Below, piece by piece: positions 37,244 to 46,124 of a stretch of DNA of 64,000 bases (positions within the stretch are counted from its first letter, which is position 1; each line of letters opens with the position of its first letter). A model generated the notes under the pieces. The model saw nothing but the letters and a program-made list of their open reading frames with translations, did no database searches and was not told the DNA's origin. The position numbers and the translations under genes were made by a program. Source of the DNA: Novosphingobium panipatense. Lineage in GTDB: Bacteria > Pseudomonadota > Alphaproteobacteria > Sphingomonadales > Sphingomonadaceae. Location: the NCBI RefSeq assembly GCF_002149965.1, contig NZ_MSQB01000006.1:160506-224505 (forward strand), written 5' to 3'.

Positions 37244-38446
37244 ATGATGACCGCATCGCCCCATGCCAGCCCCACCCCTGCATACTCTACCCCGCAAGTC
37301 TGGCTGGCGCTGCTGGCCCTGGTGCTGCTCGGCTGCAATTTGCGCAGCCCGCTTACGGCAGTCCAGCCCGTGCTGGGCCAGATCCGGGAAAGCCTCGACC
37401 TGGGAACGGTGGGCGCTGGCTTGCTGACGAGCATTCCCGTGCTCTGCTTCGGGCTGCTTCCGCCAATCGTCTCGCCGCTGATCGCCCGCCTCGGCATCGA
37501 CAGGTCGATCCAGTCGATCCTCCTGATCGTGACCTTCGCGGTGATCTTCCGGCCTTTCGCAGGTGTTGCGGGCCTGTTTGCGGGAACCCTGCTGATCGGC
37601 CTGTGCCTCGCTGTCGGCAATATCGTCTCGCTCATGCTGATCGCGCGGGACTTTGCGGGCCGGACCAACCTCGTCACCGGCCTTTACACGATCTCGCTCA
37701 ACCTCGGTGCGATGCTGACCCTGGGCCTCACCGCACCGATGGCCGATCGCTTCGGCTGGCGCGTCGCCCTTGCGGCCTGGGCCGGCCTTGCGCTGGCCGC
37801 CATGGCGCCGCGCTGGGCGGCAAGCGCCAATGCGCCGGAAGCCGGGGATACAGTCCATCGCGAACTTTCGCACCCATCCAAGACGATGCCGAGCACCCCA
37901 GCCCCGGTTCTCATCATGGCGCTGGCCTTCTCCGTCCATATCTTCGCCTATTACAGCCTGACGGCCTGGCTCCCGACTTATCTTGCCGGTGCAGGCGGCA
38001 TGAGCGTCACCGAAGCAGGCATGGTCGCGTCGTCCTTCCAGATCCTGTCGCTGACCGGTTCTCTCGGCGTGCCGCTGCTCGCCCGGCACGTGTCGCTGGG
38101 CAAGCTGCTGATCGCGATGGGACTGATCTGGACGATCACGCCGATCTGGATCCTGTTCGCGCCCGGACAATGGCTGCTCTGGTCGCCGATCGGCAGCATC
38201 GCGCACGGCGGCACTTTCGTGCTGGTCTTCATGATGATCATGAAGTTCACGCGCTCCGTGGACGAGAACCGCCGGGCTTCCACGAAAGTCCAGAGCATCG
38301 GCTATTGCTTTGCCGCGCTCGGGCCGATTCTGACGGGCTGGCTTCAGGGCGCCGGATGGTGGGCCGCCTTCGGCATGATCGCGGCGGTGACGACAATGCT
38401 GGTGCCGCTCGGCCTGCTACTGACCCGATACGAAAACAGACTCTAA
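37244..38446 (+). CDS. MFS transporter, CynX/NimT (cyanate permease) family
   Basis: A 400-aa inner-membrane protein with 12 predicted helices. The N-terminal block LALLALVLLGCNLRSPLTAVQPVLGQIRESLDL and the VLCFGLLPPIVSPLIARLGI segment are typical of the CynX/NimT branch of the major facilitator superfamily. Members carry cyanate, 2-nitroimidazole efflux or unknown anions. ATG 37244 is taken; the frame extends to a TTG at 37232. The 295 bp before it, shared divergently with the ABC exporter, hold no recognised site. No neighbouring gene indicates the substrate. Confidence 0.88.
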   Translation: MMTASPHASPTPAYSTPQVWLALLALVLLGCNLRSPLTAVQPVLGQIRESLDLGTVGAGLLTSIPVLCFGLLPPIVSPLIARLGIDRSIQSILLIVTFAVIFRPFAGVAGLFAGTLLIGLCLAVGNIVSLMLIARDFAGRTNLVTGLYTISLNLGAMLTLGLTAPMADRFGWRVALAAWAGLALAAMAPRWAASANAPEAGDTVHRELSHPSKTMPSTPAPVLIMALAFSVHIFAYYSLTAWLPTYLAGAGGMSVTEAGMVASSFQILSLTGSLGVPLLARHVSLGKLLIAMGLIWTITPIWILFAPGQWLLWSPIGSIAHGGTFVLVFMMIMKFTRSVDENRRASTKVQSIGYCFAALGPILTGWLQGAGWWAAFGMIAAVTTMLVPLGLLLTRYENRL

Positions 38447-38737
38447 GCACCTGCTGCCGCCGGAGCCATTCACCGAAGTAGCTGGCAACAGGGATCTTAT
38501 TCGCCGCTGAAGCCATGAAACGGCGCAGCTAACCGCCGTTCAGGGGGTCTTCGGCAGATATCCAATCTGGCTATTTGTGCCTCAAAAGCGCAATGCTCCA
38601 CTTGAGGGCTCCATGAAGAGCGGCGACGAGCAGCCATCCATTCGGTGGCGGATCGAACCAGGCCGCCGCGACGAGTGTCGCCAATAATGCCCGCCCCCCG
38701 CAAAGACGGTCAACGGGGTGGGCCAGAGGAGAAGTGC

Positions 38738-40045
38738 ATGGAAGACCCCCGCGCCCTTATTGCGCGCGAACCGATGCATTACCGGCAGGTCATCGCCGTC
38801 GGTATCGCAACCGCGCTCAACGCTCTCGACGGCTTCGACGTCCTGTCGATCAGCTTCGCCGCCCCCGGCATCGCCAAGGACTGGGGCATCGACCGTGCGG
38901 CATTGGGCCTTGTCCTCTCCATGGAACTGTTCGGCATGGGCGTGGGCGCTTTCGTGCTGGGGACCCTGGCCGACAAGGTCGGCCGCCGACCGATGTTGCT
39001 GGCCTGCCTGGTGATCATGGGGATCGGCATGGGCCTGGCCTCGACCGCCACCAGCGTGCCGATCCTTTCGGCCTATCGCCTGTTCACCGGCCTCGGCATC
39101 GGCGGAATGCTGGCGGCCACGAATGCGGTCGTCGCGGAATGCTCGAACGCCCGGCGTCGCAACCTCACCGTGGCGATCATGGCGGGCGGATATCCGATGG
39201 GCGCCATCGTCGGAGGTTCGGCCGCGTCCTGGCTGCTCGCCGCCACCGGACGTTGGGAATCCGTCTTCGAATTCGGCGCCGTGATAACGCTCTGCTTCAT
39301 TCCGCTGGTGCTCTGGCTGGTGCCCGAGACCATGGCGTTCCTCCTGCTGAAACGCCCGGCCGGCGCTCTGGAAAAGATCAACCGCACGCTCGTGCTGCAG
39401 GGCCGCAAGGCGCTTGACGAAATGCCCCCTGCCGATCCGGTGCAACAGAAGACCAGCGTTGCCGCCCTGTTCGCGCCTGGCATGGCCAATGTCACGATCA
39501 TGCTGACGGCCACCTACTTCTTCCACATGATGACGTTCTACTTCCTCGTGAAGTGGATCCCGAAGATCGTCGTGGACCTCGGCTTCCCGCCTGCGCTGGC
39601 GGGCGGCGTGCTGGTCTGGGGCAATGTCGGCGGTGCGATCGGCTCGATCGCCGTCAGCCTGCTGAGCCAAAAGATCGGCATCCGCCCGGTCGTGGTCGGC
39701 GCGATGTTCGCTGGTGCCGTCGCCGTGACCGTGTTCGGCCAGGGCGCCGTTTCGCTCGGCGGACTCTCCGTGATCGCCGCAATCGCCTGCTTCTTCGCCA
39801 ATGGTGCCACGGCCGGCCTCTACGCCGTCATCGCGCAGTCCTATCCCGCCGCGCTTCGCGCCGGAGGAACCGGCCTGGTGATCGGTATCGGCCGTGCGGG
39901 TGCCGCGCTCGGGCCGATCCTGGCCGGTCTGCTCTTCAGCACCGGCTGGAGCCTCGCATCGGTGGCCATTGCCATGGCATGCGGCACGCTGGTGGGCGGC
40001 ATCGCTCTTTCGCTGACGCGCTACCGGGAAAGCGCGATCGCGTGA
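38738..40045 (+). CDS. MFS transporter, aromatic acid:H+ symporter (AAHS/PcaK-like)
   Basis: A 435-aa inner-membrane transporter with 12 helices. Motifs DGFDVLSISFAAPGIAKDWGI, GTLADKVGRRPMLL (MFS loop 2-3 motif) and the second-half loop LLSQKIGIRPVVV match the AAHS branch that imports protocatechuate, 4-hydroxybenzoate, gallate or similar acids. ATG 38738 has an ideal GAGGAGAA ribosome-binding site. A strong hairpin ends the gene, and an outer-membrane porin of the alginate-export family comes next, a usual pairing for aromatic-acid entry through both membranes. The ligand itself is not resolved. Confidence 0.88.
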   Translation: MEDPRALIAREPMHYRQVIAVGIATALNALDGFDVLSISFAAPGIAKDWGIDRAALGLVLSMELFGMGVGAFVLGTLADKVGRRPMLLACLVIMGIGMGLASTATSVPILSAYRLFTGLGIGGMLAATNAVVAECSNARRRNLTVAIMAGGYPMGAIVGGSAASWLLAATGRWESVFEFGAVITLCFIPLVLWLVPETMAFLLLKRPAGALEKINRTLVLQGRKALDEMPPADPVQQKTSVAALFAPGMANVTIMLTATYFFHMMTFYFLVKWIPKIVVDLGFPPALAGGVLVWGNVGGAIGSIAVSLLSQKIGIRPVVVGAMFAGAVAVTVFGQGAVSLGGLSVIAAIACFFANGATAGLYAVIAQSYPAALRAGGTGLVIGIGRAGAALGPILAGLLFSTGWSLASVAIAMACGTLVGGIALSLTRYRESAIA

Positions 40046-40051
40046 TTTTCG

Positions 40052-40081
40052 GGAGACGGCCGCCTGTGAACGGCCGTCTCC
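40052..40081 (+). terminator. Hairpin terminator after AAHS transporter
   Basis: An 11-bp perfect stem (GGAGACGGCCG and its complement) with an 8-nt loop, 6 nt past the stop, followed by TATCTA. Good stem, poor T tract. Confidence 0.65.
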
Positions 40082-40086
40082 TATCT

Positions 40087-40182
40087 AAAGCATTTTCTAA
40101 TCAGGTGGGATCACCTGATGACTCGGAAAATGCGGAAAAACAAAAACTAGAGCGGCCGATGCAATCGGATCGGCCGCTCTAG
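40087..40182. repeat. Compound palindromic intergenic element
   Basis: First part: CATTTTC (40091-40097) and GAAAATG (40126-40132) bracket a perfect hairpin ATCAGGTG-GGAT-CACCTGAT (40100-40119). Second part: a perfect 14-bp hairpin 40147-40160 / 40169-40182 (CTAGAGCGGCCGAT and complement, 8-nt loop). Similar two-hairpin elements are scattered between genes in alphaproteobacteria. It sits 35 bp before the alginate-export porin gene. Confidence 0.7.
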
Positions 40183-40216
40183 AATATGAAAACGATTTCT
40201 GAGAGGAATATTCGCC

Positions 40217-41731
40217 ATGCGCCCCCGCGCATTGTCCCTGCTTGCCTGTAGCACCACACTCACCGCCGGCTTCGCCGCATCGATCGCCGCGCTCCCCGCC
40301 CTTGCCCAGTCCGTTCCGCCGGAATCGAAGGAGGCCGGTGAAGGCACCCTTTCGACCCAGGCGCCTCCCGGCGTGCGCCCGGCCAAGTCCCAGGCCCGCC
40401 CCGCCGAAGCCGTGCCGGGCGGTCGCCCCGGTCCCTATGGCCTGCCGCAGAACATCCGCTGGACCGAGGACTGGTCGAAGCCGTCAACGCCCGACGATCC
40501 GTTACTCGTCAAGATCAAGCACATTTCCATCGCCGATGACGTCTACCTCACGCTCGGCGGCGAGGCGCGCCTCTACTACACCGACTGGCACCACTCCTCG
40601 CTGGGGCTCAAGGCGAACGACAACAACGATCCCCTCCAGTCGCGGCTGCGCGTGCTTGCCGACCTTCATGTCGGCCCGAACCTGCGCGCCTATCTCGAAC
40701 TGGGGGACAACCGCGAATTCGGCGAACAGTTCGCCACCCCGCCCAATCGCGACAAGCTGGACATCTACCAGGCCTTCGTCGACGTGACCGTGCCGCTGGG
40801 TAAGGCGGGCAAGATAACCTTCCGCCCCGGCCGCTTCGAAATGCCGCTGGGCAACGGCAAGCTGGCCGGAATACGCGAAGGGCTGAACATGCGCTTCACC
40901 TATCAGGGGGTGCGCGCCACCTACATCCTGCCGGGCAAGCTCTCGGTAGACCTCTTCGCGGTGAAGCCGGTGCAGATCGATCCCGGCACTTTCGACGACG
41001 GCCCGAACCATGCCCAGGATTTCCACGGCATCTACATCAGCGCGCCGTCGCGCATCGCCGGTTTCGGCACCGATCTCTACTGGTACGAGATGAACCGCGA
41101 CCGCGCCACGCTGGCGGCGGGCGTGGGCAAGGACGATCGCAACAACTGGGGCGCACGCCTGTGGAAGCGCGGCCCGCACTGGGACGTCGATCTGGAGACC
41201 ACCTACCAGAGCGGTACTTTCATCGACAAGGACATCGAGGCCTATGGCGCGATGTTCGAGGGGGGCTATACCTTCGACGCCCCGATGAAACCGCGCCTCG
41301 GCCTGCGTGCCAACTACTTCAGCGGAGACAAGGATCTGGCCGACGGCAAGATGGGCACTTTCGTTCCCGCCGCCGCCCGCCTGCCGCTTATCAGCGAGGC
41401 GGCGTTCTTCAGCTTCTCCAACCTGATGGACCTCTATCCATCGGTCACGATCAAGCCGACCCCCGCCATCACCGTCATGGCCGGGCCCGACTTCCTCTGG
41501 CGCGCGCGCAAAGGGGACGGGGTCTATATCGGCCCCTCGGGCACCAGCTTCGCGCCTTACGGTTCGAGCCGTTCGATCGGTACGGATTTCAATCTGGAAG
41601 CCTCCTGGCAGGCCACCGACCGGCTGGCCTTCCGCCTATGGGAAACCTACTTCGCGGCCAGCGACTCTTTCCAGGCAAACGGCGGCAAGAACGGCAACTA
41701 CCTCGGCCTCATGGCCAACTACCGTTTCTGA
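40217..41731 (+). CDS. Alginate-export (AlgE-like) family outer-membrane porin
   Basis: A 504-aa outer-membrane beta-barrel with signal peptide (cleavage near ALPALAQ/SVPP). A Pro-rich linker (PPGVRPAKSQARPAEAVPGG) leads to the Alginate_exp domain: VYLTLGGEARLYYTDW, LQSRLRVLADLHVGPNLRAYLELGDNREFG, DVTVPLGKAGKITFRPGRFEMPLG, ending in YLGLMANYRF with the C-terminal Phe of porins. In organisms without alginate synthesis this family serves as a specific channel for aromatic or sugar acids. It follows the AAHS transporter and has GAGAGGAA nine bases before the ATG. No alginate genes are in the window. Confidence 0.88.
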   Translation: MRPRALSLLACSTTLTAGFAASIAALPALAQSVPPESKEAGEGTLSTQAPPGVRPAKSQARPAEAVPGGRPGPYGLPQNIRWTEDWSKPSTPDDPLLVKIKHISIADDVYLTLGGEARLYYTDWHHSSLGLKANDNNDPLQSRLRVLADLHVGPNLRAYLELGDNREFGEQFATPPNRDKLDIYQAFVDVTVPLGKAGKITFRPGRFEMPLGNGKLAGIREGLNMRFTYQGVRATYILPGKLSVDLFAVKPVQIDPGTFDDGPNHAQDFHGIYISAPSRIAGFGTDLYWYEMNRDRATLAAGVGKDDRNNWGARLWKRGPHWDVDLETTYQSGTFIDKDIEAYGAMFEGGYTFDAPMKPRLGLRANYFSGDKDLADGKMGTFVPAAARLPLISEAAFFSFSNLMDLYPSVTIKPTPAITVMAGPDFLWRARKGDGVYIGPSGTSFAPYGSSRSIGTDFNLEASWQATDRLAFRLWETYFAASDSFQANGGKNGNYLGLMANYRF

Positions 41732-41737
41732 CATGCG

Positions 41738-41770
41738 ATCGGCGTCCCCTGTATGGCGGGGGACGCCGAT
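41738..41770. terminator. Bidirectional terminator hairpin
   Basis: ATCGGCGTCCCC (41738-41749) pairs perfectly with GGGGACGCCGAT (41759-41770) between the porin stop and the converging M24 gene, so it may serve both. Confidence 0.7.
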
Positions 41771-41773
41771 ACG

Positions 41774-42478
41774 TCAGGCCAGCAGGTCCTCGTAGAATGC
41801 GCCGAAAGGGCGCGCGGGATGGCGGATCTGCATTTCCAGAATCCACAGGCCGCCGCCCGGCACGGCATCGAAATCGCCCAGATTTCCGCCCTTGTGAACC
41901 GAATGCGGATAGTCGCTGACGCGGTGGCCGCGAATGTCGAGATTGAGCACCCAGCCCATCGCGCGGGCCTCCTGCTCGGCGCGGGCATAGAGCGCAGTCC
42001 CGCTCACTTCGCCCTTGTTCCAGATCGCCTGCACCCGGTCGAAAAGGACTTTCACGTCCCGTGCGCAGGCCTTCATCTCGGGATCGCCGCCCACCGCGAA
42101 AGTGGCACCGACGTCGCCTTCGTGGCCCAGGAATACCGGGCCCATATCGATGAAATAGATGTCGTTCTCACCGAGCACGGCATCGCCTTCGGAACGATCG
42201 CTGAAGATCTTCAGCGTGTTCTCCCCGAAACGCACGAGCACGGGATGCCAGGCCAGTTCCATGCCCATCTCAGCCAGCACGACATGCCCGATCTCCCGTG
42301 CCTCGCTTTCCCGCATGCCGGGGCGGATCCGGGCTGCCATATGCTCCAGTGCGCGCCATGACAGCGACTGCGCCTCACGCAAGGCGTCGAGGGCGTAATG
42401 CGGACCCACCGCTTCGCGCGGCGAGGAAGATAGGGACATGGTGTCCCCGATGGATTGCGGGCATTGGCCGGTGGTCAT
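41774..42478 (-). CDS. M24 family metallopeptidase, single-domain
   Basis: A 234-aa protein covering only the pita-bread catalytic domain; the creatinase N-terminal domain of the homologue at 1183 is absent. Likely metal ligands are the Asp in FIDMGP, the Asp in EGDVGATF, His in RGHRVSDY, Glu in ILEMQI and Glu in GAFYEDLL, so all five positions seem filled although the usual HGIG loop is replaced. It is probably an aminopeptidase or dipeptidase of unknown specificity. Its ATG overlaps the bestrophin stop (ATGA), making it the third gene of a GGCT-bestrophin-M24 operon. Confidence 0.82.
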   Translation of the reverse strand: MTTGQCPQSIGDTMSLSSSPREAVGPHYALDALREAQSLSWRALEHMAARIRPGMRESEAREIGHVVLAEMGMELAWHPVLVRFGENTLKIFSDRSEGDAVLGENDIYFIDMGPVFLGHEGDVGATFAVGGDPEMKACARDVKVLFDRVQAIWNKGEVSGTALYARAEQEARAMGWVLNLDIRGHRVSDYPHSVHKGGNLGDFDAVPGGGLWILEMQIRHPARPFGAFYEDLLA

Positions 42479-43371
42479 TGCAGTACCCTTGCAACAGGCT
42501 CGATGGGCGGCGGCAAGGGGCCATCGCCCAGGGCCGAGAGCATCTCGCGCTCGATGGTGCGGGTCATGGCCGCGAGTGGGAGATCGTTCGGTTCGAGCCC
42601 GAAGGGATCCTCCAGTTGGTCGCCCAGGGCATCGAGGCCGAAGAAAGTGTAGCTCACCAGCAGAACCGGCAGCAATGTCCACCAGCCCAGCGTCCCCGCC
42701 AGCGCAAACGGCAGGGCCAGGCAGAAGATATAGGCCGTGCGGTGAAGCAGCAGCGAATAGCTGAACGGCACCGGCGTAAGGGCGATCCGCTCGCACCCCG
42801 CCTGGACTTGCGCCAGAAGGTGGAACTGTTCTTCCAGCAGCGAATGATGGATCGGGCCGATACGCCCTGCCTCCATCAGGCCCAGACCCCAGGCGCCGAT
42901 ACGCGACAGCAAGGCGTCGGTGGGATTGACCGCCCCGCGCCATGGCCCCTGCCCGCAATGCGCCTCGATCGCGGATACCTCGTCACCGCCGCGAAGCCTT
43001 GCCGCCAGGCCCGCCGTGAAACCGCAGAGGCCGCGCAGGACGAAATCACGATCGCCGTGCTCCAGAGTGGATACGCGCCGCGCGATGGAACGGCAGGCGA
43101 TCACCAGCGATCCCCAGAGCTTGCGCCCCTCCCACCAGCGATCGTAGCAGGCATTGTTGCGGAAGCTCATGAAGATCGAAAGCGCGATGCCGATCAGCGT
43201 GAAGGGGATGGCGCTGATCTGGACGAAGAGACCGGGATGCCCGCGCGCGGCAAGGATCGCCGCCACGCTGATGGCCGCAATCGTCAGCAATCGCCCGGCG
43301 ATGCGCGGCAGGATCGACCCGCTTACCGCAAACAGGATCTCCTTCAGGCCGGGCTTGGGGCGGACGATCAT
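42475..43371 (-). CDS. Bestrophin-family (UPF0187) chloride channel-like protein
   Basis: A 298-aa membrane protein of the bacterial bestrophin family. [57 protein letters not shown] (the family signature with the selectivity helix) and [26 protein letters not shown] (the C-terminal acidic clasp) are all present. Bacterial homologues form pentameric ion channels in the inner membrane. It overlaps the GGCT gene upstream by 4 bp and the M24 gene downstream by 4 bp (both ATGA), so the three are coupled. The reason for co-expression with peptide enzymes is unclear. Confidence 0.88.
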   Translation of the reverse strand: [298 protein letters not shown]

Positions 43372-43709
43372 CCCTCGGGATCGCCATAGACCCAAGCGGT
43401 CAGGCCCGAACGCAGTCGCACTTCGCGGCGTACGTAATCGACTTCATAGGCATCGGCACTGGCCAGATCCGCTTGGGAAATGCGGAAGACCATCCCCTCC
43501 ACCGCATCGTCGTCGCTCTCGCTCGGCTCGACCATCGGATGCCAGCGCGTACCGCTCTTGGCGATGACCTCGGCGTCGGTGATCTCGATCATGCGGCTGC
43601 GCCAGCCGATCATCGCATCGGCCGTTCCTTCGACCATCCTGCCGAACAGGGCGATCTGCACGTCCGGCTGCCGCAAGGTGCCGTAGGAGAAAAGAAGAAC
43701 GTCCTGCAT
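43368..43709 (-). CDS. Gamma-glutamylcyclotransferase-like protein
   Basis: A 113-aa single-domain GGCT/AIG2-fold protein. LFSYGTLRQPDVQIALFGR contains the YGTLR substrate loop; the catalytic Glu is likely in the DDDAVEGMVFRIS segment. Family members release 5-oxoproline from gamma-glutamyl peptides or amines. GAGGG is 6 nt before ATG. A perfect 16-bp palindrome (43735-43750) lies 26 bp upstream as a candidate operator. It leads the operon with bestrophin and M24 peptidase, which hints at turnover of glutathione-like or gamma-glutamyl peptides. Confidence 0.82.
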   Translation of the reverse strand: MQDVLLFSYGTLRQPDVQIALFGRMVEGTADAMIGWRSRMIEITDAEVIAKSGTRWHPMVEPSESDDDAVEGMVFRISQADLASADAYEVDYVRREVRLRSGLTAWVYGDPEG

Positions 43710-43734
43710 GCTCAGCCCTCTTTGTTCCGACGCG

Positions 43735-43750
43735 GGATATCGCGATATCC
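43735..43750. promoter_or_regulatory. Perfect 16-bp palindrome before GGCT operon
   Basis: GGATATCGCGATATCC, fully self-complementary without spacer, 26 bp upstream of the GGCT start and 42 bp from the aldehyde dehydrogenase stop. A candidate operator; no regulator gene adjoins. Confidence 0.4.
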
Positions 43751-43791
43751 GGCCGAATACAGCGCGGCCGGAACTATGCAAGGCGCCCCCG

Positions 43792-45195
43792 TCAGCCCAG
43801 CGCCGCGTTGACGATGCGGGCCTGGGTGAACTCTTCCATTCCTGCCAGCCCCTGGTGCCTGCCGATCCCCGAATGCTTGGCCCCGCCGATAGGGACCTCG
43901 AACGGCAGGCTGAAGACACGGTTGACCCAGACCAGCCCGCTTTCAATCCGCGATGCCAGCGCCATGGCGCGCGCCGTGTCCGCGCTCCAGATCGATGCGC
44001 CGAGCCCGTATTGGCTGTCGTTGGCCCGCATAACCGCCTCGTCCAGCGTGTCGTAGCCGAGGACCGGGATGACCGGGCCGAACTGTTCCTCCCGCACCAG
44101 ACGCGCGTGGTCCGGCAGATCGCGCACGATGGTCGGCGGGACGAACCATCCCTCCCGCTCCAGCGGCGATCCGCCCGCGACGATCCGACCGAGCGCCCGG
44201 CTTTCGTCCAGGAGTTCCGCCAAACGCGCATGTTGCGCCGCATTCTGGACCGGGCCCAGCGTCGTCGCCGGATCCAGCCCGCTGCCCGGCACGAATGACC
44301 GGGCCAGATCGGCAAGGGCATCGCACAGGGCATCGATCTTGCCGTGCGGGGCATAGATCCGCTTGATTCCGAGACACACCTGCCCGGCATTCGACATGGC
44401 CCCTTCGAACAGCAGCGGCGCGACAGCCGCGATATCGGCATCGTCCAGTACCAGCGCCGCGTCATTGCCGCCCAGCTCCAGCGTGAAGCGCTTCAGGGTG
44501 CTCGCGGCGGAAGCGAAAACCTTGCGGCCGGTCGCCGTCGATCCGGTGAAACTGACGTGGGCGATGCCGGGATGCGCGGTGAGGAAAGGACCGAGAGTGC
44601 CGTCGTCGCCCAGCGTCTGGAACACGCCCGGCGGCAGCAGGTCCGCCGCCAGCTCTCCCAGCATAAGCGCGGTGAAGGGCGTGGTCGGTGCGGGCTTGGC
44701 GATCACGCAGTTGCCTGCCGCCAGCGCGGGGGCAAGCTTGAGCACGAGCAGCAGCAACGGAAAGTTCCAGGGCACGATCGCCGCCACCACACCCAGGGGA
44801 TAGCGCTGTTCCACGATCCTCTCGTCCGGCCCATCGACCAGCACCCGCTCCTCAAGCCGAAGTCCCGCGTGATAGCGCAGCGCCGCGATCGAGGCGCCGA
44901 CTTCGCCGCGCGCTTCCGCCAAGGTCTTGCCCTGCTCCTGCGTCAGCAGCCGCGCGAAGGCTTCCGACCGACCTTCCATCGCGTCGGCCAGAGCATCGAG
45001 AGCACCGCCGCGATCGTCCGCCGTCAGGCTTTTCCAGGACGGGAAGGCGCAGCCTGCCGCTGCAATCGCCCTTTCGGTCATGGCCGCGTCCGCACACCAG
45101 CTCGGCGCGAGCACGCGGCCGGTGGAAGGGTCGAGAATGTCGATGGTGGAGGCGCCATCGCAAAGGCGGCCGTCGATGAGCATTCGAAACTGCAT
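43792..45195 (-). CDS. NAD(P)-dependent aldehyde dehydrogenase
   Basis: A 467-aa aldehyde dehydrogenase superfamily enzyme. PWNFPLLLLVLKLAPALAAGNCVIAKPA binds the nucleotide, FTGSTATGRKV follows, the general base Glu is in TLELGGNDAAL and the catalytic Cys in NAGQVCLGIKR. It oxidises an aldehyde to the acid; sequence resembles the betaine/aminobutyraldehyde and phenylacetaldehyde branches but the substrate is not determinable. ATG 45195 (MQFRMLIDGRL) is used; the frame extends 13 codons further. It is a single transcription unit with the GGCT operon downstream on the same strand, 82 bp away. Confidence 0.92.
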   Translation of the reverse strand: MQFRMLIDGRLCDGASTIDILDPSTGRVLAPSWCADAAMTERAIAAAGCAFPSWKSLTADDRGGALDALADAMEGRSEAFARLLTQEQGKTLAEARGEVGASIAALRYHAGLRLEERVLVDGPDERIVEQRYPLGVVAAIVPWNFPLLLLVLKLAPALAAGNCVIAKPAPTTPFTALMLGELAADLLPPGVFQTLGDDGTLGPFLTAHPGIAHVSFTGSTATGRKVFASAASTLKRFTLELGGNDAALVLDDADIAAVAPLLFEGAMSNAGQVCLGIKRIYAPHGKIDALCDALADLARSFVPGSGLDPATTLGPVQNAAQHARLAELLDESRALGRIVAGGSPLEREGWFVPPTIVRDLPDHARLVREEQFGPVIPVLGYDTLDEAVMRANDSQYGLGASIWSADTARAMALASRIESGLVWVNRVFSLPFEVPIGGAKHSGIGRHQGLAGMEEFTQARIVNAALG

Positions 45196-45242
45196 GGGCG
45201 GGCTTCTAGGCGCAAGGGCCTGCAAGGTACACACGTAATGCC

Positions 45243-45272
45243 AGACGGGCCGAGGTCGCCCCCGGCCCGTCT
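45243..45272 (-). terminator. Terminator hairpin for the beta-barrel protein gene
   Basis: AGACGGGCCG pairs with CGGCCCGTCT (10 bp, 10-nt loop), just downstream of the minus-strand stop at 45292. Confidence 0.65.
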
Positions 45273-45291
45273 CCGTCTCTAGGGCGCTTCT

Positions 45292-45873
45292 TCAGAAGTG
45301 GTAGGCTACACCCACGAGCGCCTGGTGGCGGTCGAAATCGTGGCCGTTGCTGCCGAGGTCCGAATAGCGATATTCGATACGGGCCGAGACCTTGTCGACG
45401 ATTTCACGTTCGATGCCGCCACCCGCGCTCCAGCCGTCGAAAGTGTCATGGCCGCTCACGACGCCGTCCGACACGCGGGCGCGCATGTTCTCGTAGCCGC
45501 CGCGTACATAGAGCAGCGTCTTCGGATTGACGAGGTAGCCGGCGCGGGCCGAAAGGTCGAAGGCATAGTTGGGGTCGATCACGGCGCCGCCGCTGCGCAG
45601 GGCATCGTCGGCGGCAATGTCGAAGCTACCCTCGGCACCGATGACCACGTTCGGCGTGATCTTGTAATTGTATCCGGCGAAGGCGCCGCCGACGAAGGCG
45701 TCACGGGTGTCGCGAATGGCGAGGTCGCCGATGTCGGTATCGGCACCGCGTGCCTTGTCCTGGTTCCATCCGGCCTGCACGCCGACGTAAGGCCCCTGGA
45801 AGGTATCGGCGAAAGCAGGCGAAACCGCCATGATCGATGCTGCGGCCAGAATCCCTGCGACAATCTTCTTCAT
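45292..45873 (-). CDS. Small outer-membrane beta-barrel protein (Omp25/OmpA-like barrel)
   Basis: A 193-aa outer-membrane protein. The signal peptide MKKIVAGILAAASIMAVSPAFA precedes a mature protein beginning DTFQGPYVGVQAGWNQDKA, typical of the eight-stranded OmpA-like/Omp25 family of alphaproteobacteria, and it ends with alternating strands SARIEYRYSDLG and LVGVAYHF with a terminal Phe. AAGGAAAG gives a strong ribosome-binding site; the longer frame to 46059 is noise. Such proteins are abundant structural or adhesion-related outer-membrane proteins. A hairpin terminator follows. Confidence 0.92.
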   Translation of the reverse strand: MKKIVAGILAAASIMAVSPAFADTFQGPYVGVQAGWNQDKARGADTDIGDLAIRDTRDAFVGGAFAGYNYKITPNVVIGAEGSFDIAADDALRSGGAVIDPNYAFDLSARAGYLVNPKTLLYVRGGYENMRARVSDGVVSGHDTFDGWSAGGGIEREIVDKVSARIEYRYSDLGSNGHDFDRHQALVGVAYHF

Positions 45874-46052
45874 CGTTCTTTCCTTGTTCGATGCCCTTAT
45901 CGGACAAGGTGCATATGAGACCTCGGACACTCCGACATAATTGGGAAATAAAGCAACAAACCGTTTCCCGCTGGGCGACAATCCAACCGGGATGTCCAGA
46001 CACCGCGAAGGCCCCGGATTCTCGCCGCATCTGCGCCGTCCGACCGCGTGCG

Positions 46053-46077
46053 GGAACATTCTGCCGCTTTTGCAGTT
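46053..46077 (+). promoter_or_regulatory. Probable EcfG-type promoter
   Basis: GGAAC (46053-46057), 17 nt, GTT (46075-46077): matches GGAAC-N16-(C)GTT except for A in place of the first C. It is 47 bp before the 38-aa gene. Weaker than the site at 27917. Confidence 0.45.
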
Positions 46078-46124
46078 GATTAGATGCGGGACTTTACCGG
46101 CAGCAACGCAAGGAGCAGCCCGTC

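Noticed and set aside
37090..38298. Minus-strand ORFs within the CynX-type transporter
   Set aside because: Shadow frames without motifs; the plus-strand transporter reads through with 12 helices.
40217..41731. Alginate biosynthesis/export function for the porin
   Set aside because: No alginate genes present; pairing with an aromatic-acid transporter fits uptake better.
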